From Lactobacillaceae bacterium (GTDB lineage: Bacteria; Pseudomonadota; Alphaproteobacteria; RF32; CAG-239): a DNA stretch of 64,000 bases. Position 1 is the first letter of the stretch. Each line of letters opens with the position of its first letter. Location: NCBI GenBank assembly GCA_031271345.1, contig JAISVX010000003.1, positions 501,223-565,222 of the forward strand, given 5' to 3'. The notes beneath the pieces are model-generated. The model worked only from the letters and a program-made list of their open reading frames with translations. It was not told where the DNA came from and did not search any database. Shown here piece after piece: positions 50,903 to 58,295 of this stretch. The translations under genes and the position numbers were made by a program.

Positions 50903-51331
50903 ATGCAAAACAGTATCAAGGTTGGCGTCGGTCTATATATTCTTAGCGCGGATAATAAACTTCTGCTCGGCTTAAGAAAAAGCAAACATGGAACGGGAAC
51001 CTGGTCGCCATCCGGGGGCAAGCTTGAGTTTGGCGAAGAATTTGAAGATGCCGCGATTAGGGAAACCAAAGAAGAAACCAGCCTTGATATAAAAAAGCAA
51101 GACATAACAATCGCCGCCGTAACAAGCGATATTCACGAGCAGGAAAACGAGCATGTCATAACTATTCATACGGTTACAAAAAAATATTCCGGCGAGCTTA
51201 AACTGATGGAACCAGACAAGTTTGAAAAATGGGAATGGTTCTCTCTTCAAAACCTTCCAGAAAACCTGTTTTTGCCGGTAGCAAAATTTATAAAAGAAAA
51301 CGGACTTGATAAATTCATAAAGCCGTCTTAA
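50903..51331 (+). CDS. Nudix hydrolase (NUDT15-like)
   Basis: A 142-residue nucleotide pyrophosphatase. The Nudix box starts at GKLEFGEEFEDAAIRETKEE and fits G-x5-E-x7-R-E-U-x-E-E, with Ser in place of the second glycine. The approach sequence LLGLRKSKHGTGTWSPSGG is characteristic of NUDT15-type and NTP-pyrophosphohydrolase members. It directly follows the HD nucleotidase within the same promoter-driven operon, which supports a role in removing abnormal or surplus nucleotides. The exact substrate is not readable. Confidence 0.9.
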   Translation: MQNSIKVGVGLYILSADNKLLLGLRKSKHGTGTWSPSGGKLEFGEEFEDAAIRETKEETSLDIKKQDITIAAVTSDIHEQENEHVITIHTVTKKYSGELKLMEPDKFEKWEWFSLQNLPENLFLPVAKFIKENGLDKFIKPS

Positions 51332-51381
51332 TCTCAGCTCCAATAATCTCAACATCGTTTAAAATACAACAAAAATAATTG

Positions 51382-51410
51382 TTGACAATCGGTTGGGGAC
51401 ATATTATTAA
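51382..51410 (+). promoter_or_regulatory. Promoter of tRNA-Met
   Basis: A consensus TTGACA and TATTAA with a 17-base spacer lie about 17 bases before the tRNA. This is one of the clearest promoters in the window. Confidence 0.8.
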
Positions 51411-51427
51411 ATACAAAGAATTTTTGC

Positions 51428-51504
51428 GGCGGGGTAGCTCAGTTGGTTAGAGCACGGGAATCATAATCCCGGTGTCGGCGGTTCGAACCCGCCCCTCGCT
51501 ACCA
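51428..51504 (+). tRNA. tRNA with CAU anticodon (elongator Met, or Ile after modification)
   Basis: A 77-nt cloverleaf with acceptor stem GGCGGGG/CCTCGCT (two G-U pairs), anticodon stem CGGGA/TCCCG closing loop ATCATAA, T-loop TTCGAAC and encoded CCA. It lacks the three consecutive G-C pairs and the unpaired position 1 of initiator tRNAs. Whether it is Met or lysidine-modified Ile cannot be decided by eye. Confidence 0.95.
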
Positions 51505-51539
51505 ATAAAAACATGCGCTTTAAAGCGCATGTTTTTATT
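51504..51539. terminator. Convergent terminator between tRNA-Met and the restriction gene
   Basis: A perfect 18-base inverted repeat AATAAAAACATGCGCTTT and its complement, without spacer. T-runs on both strands. Confidence 0.95.
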
Positions 51540-51545
51540 TTTAAG

Positions 51546-52511
51546 TTACCATTTTATATCAAGATAAAACAAATCTGCTGGTTGCCCACGTAGTTGGATG
51601 TCAAATTTCAAACTTGTTTCCACATGACTACTGGCGTTATGTATTCTAAATGAAATAGCCCAACCATTATTCATTGTAAGATTAACAGTTGTTGTGGATT
51701 TTTCTTTAAAAGATAAATCTAAGATTTTTGTTGGCAATAAAATCTTACTGAAAATTTTATTTGGTTTTTGCTTTATTGATGACTGATTTAATGTTCCTAA
51801 CAAATTAAATGGCTGTATTCTTGTGATATGATTATTATAATGAATAAGTTTATAATAATCTTTTCCATTAGAACCAAGCAGATATTTTACCAGACTAGAG
51901 GTTATGTCCTCTCCATATTTATTATACAAAGCATTAAATTCTTTCATAAATGCTTGCAAAATAGGTACATAAACAATATTGTTTTTGTTTCTTATTTCAG
52001 ACCATAGTTTATCAGTATCTTTCAATAACTTTAATTCAGAAAAAATAGGGATAATTTCATTAAAATATGTCTCTGAACAAGATTTGCCAAACCAAAGTTT
52101 ACCAAAATCAATAGTTGCGGATAAACGAGAATGCTTTAACGCCGCATGATTATGTTTTACCGATATACCGATTTCCCACTCTATTGAGCGGCGAATTATA
52201 AGAACATCACGAATATCGCCGCTTTTCGCCACATCATCCGATTGCAATGAAATACTGAGCTTATCTTTACCATCTTCAATAATTCTTGGCTCCATATCAA
52301 TGATAGCAACCATACCAACTTTTGCAGATTTCAACATTTCTGCTCTGTCTATTTTAGAGATTTCTTCATAACGAGTACGAGCAATTCGCAAACTGCTATT
52401 TTCTATAATTTCAAATAATCGCACATCTTCCAATAATTCAGATAAAGCCAAAACACAGGCATATTCGTATGCTTTACCCATAATAGTTGAATTTATTGTG
52501 CTTTTTACCAT
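51546..52511 (-). CDS. HaeIII-like type II restriction endonuclease
   Basis: A 321-residue nuclease that I place in the HaeIII restriction endonuclease family. The evidence is the N-terminal GKAYEYACVLALSELL segment, GDIRDVLIIRR followed by WEIGISVKHNHAALKHSRLS (the PD-(D/E)xK-like core, with Asp102, Glu113 and Lys119 as candidate active residues), and the LWFGKSCSETYF segment. HaeIII cuts the tetranucleotide GGCC. Its ATG shares one base with the stop of the methyltransferase gene, so the pair is co-translated, methylase first. Specificity is inferred by family and by the partner. Confidence 0.85.
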   Translation of the reverse strand: MVKSTINSTIMGKAYEYACVLALSELLEDVRLFEIIENSSLRIARTRYEEISKIDRAEMLKSAKVGMVAIIDMEPRIIEDGKDKLSISLQSDDVAKSGDIRDVLIIRRSIEWEIGISVKHNHAALKHSRLSATIDFGKLWFGKSCSETYFNEIIPIFSELKLLKDTDKLWSEIRNKNNIVYVPILQAFMKEFNALYNKYGEDITSSLVKYLLGSNGKDYYKLIHYNNHITRIQPFNLLGTLNQSSIKQKPNKIFSKILLPTKILDLSFKEKSTTTVNLTMNNGWAISFRIHNASSHVETSLKFDIQLRGQPADLFYLDIKW

Positions 52512-53488
52512 CAGTATAAATCCTTCTTTATCTGTTCCGCCACAGCCAACGCTAAATTAACAGGCACAGCGTTTCCTATCATTTTATAACCATCGGCAAT
52601 ATCAAAATATTTGAATATAAAGGTATCTGGAAATGTTTGTATTCTTGCGCATTCGCGAACGCTAAGTCTGCGATATAAGCTTTCCTTTCCCGGAACAAAA
52701 ACACGTTTATTTTGCGCTACAAACAACATTTTTGGAGCTTGCGGATGAAGCGGGGCATGACGTCCGCCAGCTTGAATGGTAAAGGACGGTTCATCCCAGC
52801 TGCGAACACGATTTCTGGACATATATATTGTAGAAAAACCGCCATTCATATACTCGTGATTTGGAATCTCCAACTCGCCATTGGTTTTATTTTTATCTTT
52901 CGCTGGTTGCGCAAAGCGTAAATCATAAATAGCATCTTTTAGCGTAGGTTTATAATTATGCGGTTCAGGAAATTCAAATTTCTTACCTAAATCTTTACGA
53001 TACCCAATTATAATAACGCGCAGACGATTTTCCGGGACGCTGTAATCATGAGCATCCAACAATTTCCATGAAATTATATATCCAGCATCTTCAAACTCTT
53101 TCAAGAAACCGCTAAAGGCTTTTGAGTGTTTAGGATGTAAAATACCGACAACATTTTCAACCAAGAAGAATTTAGGCTGTTTAATCTTTAATATGCGTAT
53201 ATAATCGTAGAATAACTGACCTCGATGATCTTCTATTCCCCTTCTGGCGCCAGCTTCCGACCAACTTTGACATGGTGGACCACCGATAATTCCTTCTACA
53301 TCTGGAATTTCTTCAGGTGAAACATTTGTTATGCTTCGACGGTCTAGTTTGGCATGAGGGAAGTTATATTCAAAGGTGTCCCAAATGGTCTTATCATATT
53401 CATTAGCCCAAACAGTGCTAAATCCAGCCTTCTCAAAACCAAGGTCTAAGCCACCAGCCCCCGCGAATAATGATGCTATTTTGGGCAT
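52511..53488 (-). CDS. HaeIII-like DNA cytosine-5 methyltransferase
   Basis: A 325-residue C5-methyltransferase (M.HaeIII is about 330). Motif [13 protein letters not shown], motif [18 protein letters not shown] with the catalytic Cys, motif VI ENVVGI, motif [13 protein letters not shown] and motif [10 protein letters not shown] are intact. The target-recognition region with [17 protein letters not shown] and HPQAPKML also resembles M.HaeIII, so the likely target is GGCC. I start at 53488, with AAAGGA upstream; the longer frame adds 13 unsupported residues. Methylase before nuclease protects the host during establishment. Confidence 0.93.
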   Translation of the reverse strand: MPKIASLFAGAGGLDLGFEKAGFSTVWANEYDKTIWDTFEYNFPHAKLDRRSITNVSPEEIPDVEGIIGGPPCQSWSEAGARRGIEDHRGQLFYDYIRILKIKQPKFFLVENVVGILHPKHSKAFSGFLKEFEDAGYIISWKLLDAHDYSVPENRLRVIIIGYRKDLGKKFEFPEPHNYKPTLKDAIYDLRFAQPAKDKNKTNGELEIPNHEYMNGGFSTIYMSRNRVRSWDEPSFTIQAGGRHAPLHPQAPKMLFVAQNKRVFVPGKESLYRRLSVRECARIQTFPDTFIFKYFDIADGYKMIGNAVPVNLALAVAEQIKKDLY

Positions 53489-53573
53489 TGCTTGTATCCT
53501 TTTGTTTGTAATATGAAATTTATACACGAAATACCATATTAAAGTCCAGCGGAAAAATACCGCCGACGTAGAA

Positions 53574-54374
53574 TTAGTGGAAAAGTTTACACTTTTTATT
53601 TTTACAGATACCGCTAATTCTTAAAAAAGCTCCAGACCAATATTTGACGATTGAAATCAGTTCTCTTAAAGTGCTTCCAGGGCGAAGATACCATAGTAGC
53701 GGAGCGTTATAGCTCGCCGCGTTCAGTCCTAGTTTTTTTGCGATTTTTAATGAGCGAAATGTATGAAAATCCGTCGTTATCAGCGCTATTTTATAACCCT
53801 TGTCTTTGAAACGGTTATCCAAAATCTCTTTCGCATTCGCCAAATTTTCATAAGTATTTCGCGATTTGTCTTCTTCAATAATCCTGCCGCCGTCAATACC
53901 TTTGGCAACAAGATACCTTTTCATTGCCAGCGCTTCGGTAATATTCTCGCCGTACCCCTGACCGCCTGCAACTAAAACAATTGCGTTTTGATTTTTTTCT
54001 AAATATTCTGCCGCCGCATCCAAACGCAAAGCCAGCATGGGAGCCGGTTCTTCTCCAATAATGCCGGAACCTAAGATCACCGCGGCGTCTTCATCATATT
54101 TTACCGTATTATGAATTCCGTATTTAATCATAAAAGACAATACAACCACGGTAAAAATGCTTGCCATATATATTGAAACCCTTGTAGCGGTCTGCAGCCA
54201 TTCCGGCATAACCGAGTAGTATCTTCCAACCATCAGCAGAGCAAATCCCAATAAAAGACCCAAAGCATTATTTATCGACATATTCATGACAATTGCAAAA
54301 ACCGCGCACCCTATTATTAAAGCAATACCAATATACATAGCTATTTTTTGCAGAATTTCGGAACTTTTTCGCAT
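53574..54374 (-). CDS. YdcF/SanA-like DUF218 membrane protein
   Basis: A 266-residue protein with three N-terminal membrane segments (about 10-95) and a DUF218 domain (about 95-235). The domain shows AAVILGSGI, the [20 protein letters not shown] motif with the conserved glutamate and [13 protein letters not shown]. Members such as SanA and YdcF affect envelope barrier function, but their biochemistry is unsettled. AAGGAG precedes the ATG. The gene lies directly upstream of the R-M pair, with no clear terminator between them. Confidence 0.87.
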   Translation of the reverse strand: MRKSSEILQKIAMYIGIALIIGCAVFAIVMNMSINNALGLLLGFALLMVGRYYSVMPEWLQTATRVSIYMASIFTVVVLSFMIKYGIHNTVKYDEDAAVILGSGIIGEEPAPMLALRLDAAAEYLEKNQNAIVLVAGGQGYGENITEALAMKRYLVAKGIDGGRIIEEDKSRNTYENLANAKEILDNRFKDKGYKIALITTDFHTFRSLKIAKKLGLNAASYNAPLLWYLRPGSTLRELISIVKYWSGAFLRISGICKNKKCKLFH

Positions 54375-54431
54375 TTTTTCTCCTTGCCATAATTTGAAAA
54401 TACAGCTTAGATTCCAAAAGTAAATATATGG

Positions 54432-55169
54432 TTACAGGCGTTCCTTATTCTTCTCAAAGGCGTATGAATTTTCTCTAATCCAGTGCAAATCTCTTTTTAT
54501 CACTTTTGCGGGAACGCCGCCGAGCGCGACGTTGGTTTCCTCAAATTTTCCAACGACTAAGCTGCAGGCGCCGACAACGCAGTTATCAGGAATAACCGAA
54601 CCTTTTAAAACCGTCGACCGCACTCCCAGCCAAACATGATTTCCGATATAAACATTGTCATTCAGATTTATAATCTCACCATCGCTGTTTTTTATTATAT
54701 GCCCGTCAGAGTTTCTGATTAAAACATCATTGGCAAACATGCAGTCATTTCCAATAATAATTTCGCTATTATTGGAAAGGCTCGAAATGCTTCCGCTTTC
54801 GCTGCTAAAATCTTCGCCGATAATAAACTTGCGGGAGTTGCTCAAGCACATATTAAATTTTGTGCGTTTAATTTTATATTTGGTCTTGTCCAGTTTAAAA
54901 AGATTATTGTCTCCAAGCACCAATACCTTAGATTTGCAAAAATTGCAGGGAAAACCAATTTTGACAATATTATTGCTCCCTTTAATTGTGATATTTAACC
55001 CTTTAACTCTTTCAAACTTCGAAAGTTTGAACTCATATTTATCATGCACAAGTATAATTTTATTATTTTTACCTTTTATGTTATAAGGCTTTCCCCAAGA
55101 AATATTATTTCCTATCAGTTTATATTTTCTGCAGAAAAGTCCAAAAAGAATTGTTTTTAATTTATTCAT
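54432..55169 (-). CDS. Hexapeptide-repeat O-acetyltransferase
   Basis: A 245-residue left-handed beta-helix acyltransferase. The C-terminal part carries the hexapeptide run with NVYIGNHVWLGVRSTVLKGS and VIPDNCVVGACSLVVGKF and ends in the ALGGVPAKVIKRDLHWI cap typical of CatB/WecA-type sugar acetyltransferases. The first half (about 1-120) is a longer irregular beta-helix. It probably acetylates a cell-surface sugar. A single gene; AAGG precedes the ATG. Confidence 0.85.
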   Translation of the reverse strand: MNKLKTILFGLFCRKYKLIGNNISWGKPYNIKGKNNKIILVHDKYEFKLSKFERVKGLNITIKGSNNIVKIGFPCNFCKSKVLVLGDNNLFKLDKTKYKIKRTKFNMCLSNSRKFIIGEDFSSESGSISSLSNNSEIIIGNDCMFANDVLIRNSDGHIIKNSDGEIINLNDNVYIGNHVWLGVRSTVLKGSVIPDNCVVGACSLVVGKFEETNVALGGVPAKVIKRDLHWIRENSYAFEKNKERL

Positions 55170-55229
55170 TTATATACCTTACGGACAAATTATTAATATA
55201 TTAAGTTATATAGCACAACTTTTAATATT

Positions 55230-55763
55230 TCAATATTTAAATTTACAACCACAATAACTTTGGTCATAAAGATTAAGCTCTTTAATAAGACTAGCGCGCC
55301 TCTCCTGCATGCCGCCTTTACGACCTTCGATGCGCGCATATTCAACCCCAGTTTCAAGAGAAGCTTTCTCGGCATTTCTTTCAACCTGATTCGAATCTTT
55401 ATATCTGGAAACTCCTAAAACAGAAGCGACAGCATCAAAACCATTTTCTTTTGCATACTCCATAACCCTTTTTATACGCATATAAAAACACACGTCGCAG
55501 CGGGCGCCTCTTTCCGGCTCGTTTTCCAAGCCTTTAACAAGCCCGCGCCAACGCTCGTTATCATATTCTAAATCAATAAAAGGAATGTTATGTAATTCGC
55601 AAAGTCTTTTATTTTCTTTGAGTCTTTTTTGATATTCTTCTAAAGGGCTGATATTAGGATTATAAAAAACAACCGTAACATCATTTTTATCCCGCGCCAT
55701 TTTTTCAACTACGGCACAAGAGCATGGAGCGCAACAGGAAAGTAAAAGAATTTTTTGCTTCAT
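55230..55763 (-). CDS. queH: Epoxyqueuosine reductase QueH
   Basis: Performs the last step of queuosine synthesis in tRNA, reducing epoxyqueuosine; it is the alternative to QueG. Residues 8-16 hold SCCAPCS with iron-binding cysteines, followed by FYNPNISPLEEYQKRL, RGARCDVCFYMRI and the final YCGC motif. Together they give the cysteine set that binds the Fe-S cluster and the extra iron. Length 177 is typical. GAGAGGG precedes the ATG. A rubredoxin gene lies just upstream on the same strand and might supply electrons, which is a context inference. Confidence 0.94.
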   Translation of the reverse strand: MKQKILLLSCCAPCSCAVVEKMARDKNDVTVVFYNPNISPLEEYQKRLKENKRLCELHNIPFIDLEYDNERWRGLVKGLENEPERGARCDVCFYMRIKRVMEYAKENGFDAVASVLGVSRYKDSNQVERNAEKASLETGVEYARIEGRKGGMQERRASLIKELNLYDQSYCGCKFKY

Positions 55764-55808
55764 ACAACCCTCTCAAAAAAAACTAAGAAGAATATAAAAG
55801 CATTTAAA

Positions 55809-55837
55809 TAAAAAAGCCACTAAATAACAGCGGCTTT
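55809..55837 (-). terminator. Terminator after the rubredoxin gene
   Basis: The stem AAAAGCCGCT/AGTGGCTTTT (one G-U pair) is followed by T-rich sequence on the minus strand, 12 bases past the stop codon. Confidence 0.82.
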
Positions 55838-55848
55838 TCAATATTTTT

Positions 55849-55992
55849 TTAACTAAAGAAGCTTTTATCCACCCCGCAAACGTGGCAGACAAAGTCATCT
55901 GGAAGCTCTTCAAAAGGAATGTCGCCGTCATAAACCCAGTTGCACACAGAACAAACATGTTCTTTTTTTTCATTCTTTTTTTCTTCAGCCAT
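55849..55992 (-). CDS. Rubredoxin (47 aa)
   Basis: A one-iron electron carrier that normal ORF length filters miss. The translation starts [13 protein letters not shown] and contains both cysteine knuckles, CSVC and [11 protein letters not shown], with the NWVYDGD and LPDDFVC segments conserved in rubredoxins. It begins with a short basic extension and has the compact form of about 40 residues between the knuckles and the ends. AAAGGA lies before the ATG. It ends before a terminator, and queH follows further downstream. Rubredoxins serve oxygen-detoxifying or reductive enzymes, often in anaerobes or microaerobes. Confidence 0.92.
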   Translation of the reverse strand: MAEEKKNEKKEHVCSVCNWVYDGDIPFEELPDDFVCHVCGVDKSFFS

Positions 55993-56085
55993 TTTTATGT
56001 CCTTTTTTATATTTTGTTTTTTTATCATATATTAAAAGTCATTTTTTTAAACCTTTATTTTAAATATATAATAAATCTTTAAAAT

Positions 56086-56122
56086 AAAAAAAGGGCGGCT
56101 CAGAAATAAATCTTAGCCGCCC
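56086..56122 (-). terminator. Terminator after the secreted 347-residue gene
   Basis: The strong stem GGGCGGCT/AGCCGCCC (14-base loop) is followed by T7 on the minus strand. Confidence 0.93.
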
Positions 56123-56149
56123 AAATGGTTTATAGTTTTTTGCAACATT

Positions 56150-57193
56150 TTACAAATCAACTATTCCAACTCTTTCCCAGTAATCTTCTCCCGGGGTCTC
56201 GCCAAAAATGCCTTTCCAGCGTATAGCCGTTTTAGGGTTTTTGGTTAAATCCGTTCCAGAAATTGCCTTATAGACTTTTAAGTCGACAACTCCTTTGCTA
56301 ACGTCGATATGAAGCACATCTTTCGAATATTCAGCCGTAAACTTAATATTCGAGAATTCGGCTTCCTGGCGCGGAATAAGCCTTCTTTCCAAAAGCTTTC
56401 CATTTTCCATATAAAACAAATAAAAACAGTTTCTTCCTTCAAACGATGTGTATATCATTGCATAGTTTGCTGAGTCTGTTTCAACCTGCACGGGATTCCA
56501 TTCGCTGTCGTCGGCGAAATATCTTAGTATTCCTAAAACACTCGCCGCTTTTTTCGAAACTCCCGATGTAACGACAACATCTTCCTTCCTTTGTTTTGCA
56601 AGAAAATCATTGTCTGCCGCTTCCTGCCTCCACATAAAGTGGTGAAAATCGTAATAAAACCTTGCAACCAAGATTCTATCGCTCCATCCTTCCGCTATCA
56701 TCGGCTCAATTGAGCAGCCGGGAAATCTTTTCAGCTGACCTTCCACATACTCTTTCCGCTTATCCTCATTCTTTTCGAGCTTCTTCCTATTTACATTGTC
56801 TTTCCCAACAATCTTCTCATACCTGAATATATACAGGTTTCCGTATTCTTGGCAAAGCTCAAGTTTTTGGTCTAAACCTACTAAGTCAAAAGGGGTTTGG
56901 TGCGTAAGAGTATCTGCGTAAGACATCTTTACTGCCAAAGTCTGGATGGTACTGTCATTTGTTTTATACGCAAGCTCCGCTTGGTAAGATGACCGCCAAT
57001 CCAAATTACAATGACCGTAAAACGACTTTTTATCGGTAAACTCCAGCTTTTTGTTGTGTTTTCCGATTTCGAACTGCACATCGTCAGAAATTTCTCTCAA
57101 ACTTCTTCCGCGGTTGTCAATTTGTGTTTGTGCGTACGCACTTTGGGCAAAAGTTAATAAACCTGCCGCTGCTAATAGAATAATCTTCTTCAT
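56150..57193 (-). CDS. Secreted uncharacterised protein (347 aa)
   Basis: An exported protein with signal peptide (KKIILLAAAGLLTFAQSAYA). I do not recognise a family. The mature part is rich in charged and aromatic residues (WRSSYQAEL, FYYDFHHFMWRQE, GKLLERRLIPRQE) and has a C-terminal region with beta character (TAIRWKGIFGETPGEDYWERV). The four or so mature cysteines are far apart, so disulfides are possible. It is a single gene with a strong terminator, adjacent to the small membrane protein and the phage cassette. No codon shift as strong as at 13013 is obvious. Confidence 0.7.
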   Translation of the reverse strand: MKKIILLAAAGLLTFAQSAYAQTQIDNRGRSLREISDDVQFEIGKHNKKLEFTDKKSFYGHCNLDWRSSYQAELAYKTNDSTIQTLAVKMSYADTLTHQTPFDLVGLDQKLELCQEYGNLYIFRYEKIVGKDNVNRKKLEKNEDKRKEYVEGQLKRFPGCSIEPMIAEGWSDRILVARFYYDFHHFMWRQEAADNDFLAKQRKEDVVVTSGVSKKAASVLGILRYFADDSEWNPVQVETDSANYAMIYTSFEGRNCFYLFYMENGKLLERRLIPRQEAEFSNIKFTAEYSKDVLHIDVSKGVVDLKVYKAISGTDLTKNPKTAIRWKGIFGETPGEDYWERVGIVDL

Positions 57194-57340
57194 TTTGTAT
57201 AAAATTTTGGTTTGTAACTAATAATAACATTTGATTTCACAATAGATTTTTTTTGTCTAATTGTCAATATCAATTAATCAATGCCAAAACTTATCCCCTC
57301 GCAAGATTACAATTATTTTTCAACATTTTCTTTAAGTATC

Positions 57341-57368
57341 TTGAATATTAGAAAAAAAGATATAATAT
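57341..57368 (+). promoter_or_regulatory. Promoter candidate for the small membrane protein
   Basis: TTGAAT and TAATAT with 16-base spacing lie 46 bases before the ATG. The spacing and boxes are only moderate matches. Confidence 0.35.
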
Positions 57369-57414
57369 AAACGAGTGTTATATTATTAATTTGGCAATCT
57401 TGGAGAGAAACCTT

Positions 57415-57660
57415 ATGGAAAAACTTATGGAATTATATAAAAAATACGCAAAATATATTTTTGCCGGCGCGACCGCATATTGGTTGGTAGTTGGTTTAAT
57501 AGGTGATGTTTTGGGATATTTATTTACAATTATAGGATTGGGTCTAGTTGTACACATCCTGTATATTGCTGTTGGTTTAGTTGGCGTTGTTAAGCTCATT
57601 GAAATATTCAAACCAGAGCTTATTGAAAAATATGTAAAAACAAAAACTCCAAAAAAATAA
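57415..57660 (+). CDS. Small membrane protein, DUF378-like
   Basis: An 81-residue protein with two membrane segments (about 16-45 and 47-66). The YWLVVGLIGDVLGYLF and YIAVGLVGVVKLI segments recall the short DUF378 family, but the match is only by pattern. GGAGAG lies seven bases before the ATG at 57415; the longer frame from a TTG adds eight residues and lacks that spacing. A terminator follows. It is the last non-phage gene before the virion cassette. Confidence 0.6.
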   Translation: MEKLMELYKKYAKYIFAGATAYWLVVGLIGDVLGYLFTIIGLGLVVHILYIAVGLVGVVKLIEIFKPELIEKYVKTKTPKK

Positions 57661-57664
57661 TATA

Positions 57665-57690
57665 AAAAGCAGCCCCGAAAGGCTGCTTTT
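57665..57690. terminator. Convergent terminator at the host/phage junction
   Basis: The stem AAAAGCAGCC/GGCTGCTTTT has a CCGAAA loop. It ends both the small membrane protein and, from the other strand, the virion cassette. Confidence 0.92.
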
Positions 57691-57693
57691 AAT

Positions 57694-57888
57694 TTATTCT
57701 TTCGGGTATTTAAATTTTATTTCCTGCCATTTTTCTATAACGTCAATTAGCTCAAAAGGCAGGTCTCCTCCGCTTTGAAGAACAATATCAAACGCTTTTA
57801 ATATTGCGTCTAACTGTTCTTCGATTGGAATTTTTTTCAAATAATCCCTTTTCCTTTTTTCCGCATAAGTCATTTTTCTTCTAGGCAT
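57694..57888 (-). CDS. Small protein at the end of the virion cassette
   Basis: A 64-residue charged helical protein (MTYAEKRKRDYLKKIPIEEQ, then FELIDVIEKWQEIKFKYPKE). I do not recognise it. It is the last gene of the phage cassette, with AGGAG before the ATG, and lies 14 bases after the preceding phage gene. It could be a small virion or assembly factor, or a host-interaction protein. Its end abuts the terminator that borders the host gene. Confidence 0.55.
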   Translation of the reverse strand: MPRRKMTYAEKRKRDYLKKIPIEEQLDAILKAFDIVLQSGGDLPFELIDVIEKWQEIKFKYPKE

Positions 57889-57902
57889 TTAACTCTCCTT
57901 TT

Positions 57903-58283
57903 CTATTTTATAACCTTACTGCCGACATCTATCAAACCATTTGCCAGATAGCTGCCAACCCGTAGATTATACGCTCCGCTGCTTGAACTTCCCGTATACG
58001 CATTGTTCAAACTATCTTTTATAAGTTTGTTTTGAGAAGATAGAAACGAACCTGAATCAGATGCTCCCATACTTCCAATAATTGCGCGCCTTCTCGCTAA
58101 CTGCTCTTCTAAAATATTTTTTCTTTTTCGCTCATCTTCTTCTATTTTCTTTCTTTCCGCTTTAAGATTTTCTCTTCTCTTCATATTCTCTAAAGTAAGA
58201 TTTGTTGCGGTACCCACAGCCGTAGCTGCCACAGAAGACCACAAAGCCGCAGAACCGGCCGTCATTGTTCCTGTTGCTGCCAT
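57903..58283 (-). CDS. Possible internal virion protein (gp14-like position)
   Basis: A 126-residue protein with a hydrophobic Ala/Thr/Val start (TMTAGSAALWSSVAATAVG), a central charged coiled coil (about 30-75, ENLKAERKKIEEDERKRKN) and a Ser/Gly-rich end. In T7-type phages the gene after the tail-tube genes encodes an internal core protein that inserts in the host membrane, and this layout is compatible. Sequence identity with gp14 is not established. GGAGG lies well before the ATG. Confidence 0.5.
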   Translation of the reverse strand: MAATGTMTAGSAALWSSVAATAVGTATNLTLENMKRRENLKAERKKIEEDERKRKNILEEQLARRRAIIGSMGASDSGSFLSSQNKLIKDSLNNAYTGSSSSGAYNLRVGSYLANGLIDVGSKVIK

Positions 58284-58295
58284 TTTTTCCTCCTA

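Noticed and set aside
53528-53573. A terminator between ydcF and the methyltransferase gene
   Set aside because: A short GCGG/CCGC hairpin exists, but no T-run follows, so I do not call it.
55773-55973. A 66-codon minus-strand frame rich in Phe and Leu
   Set aside because: It overlaps the rubredoxin gene in another frame and the terminator; the rubredoxin frame has the cysteine knuckles and a ribosome site.
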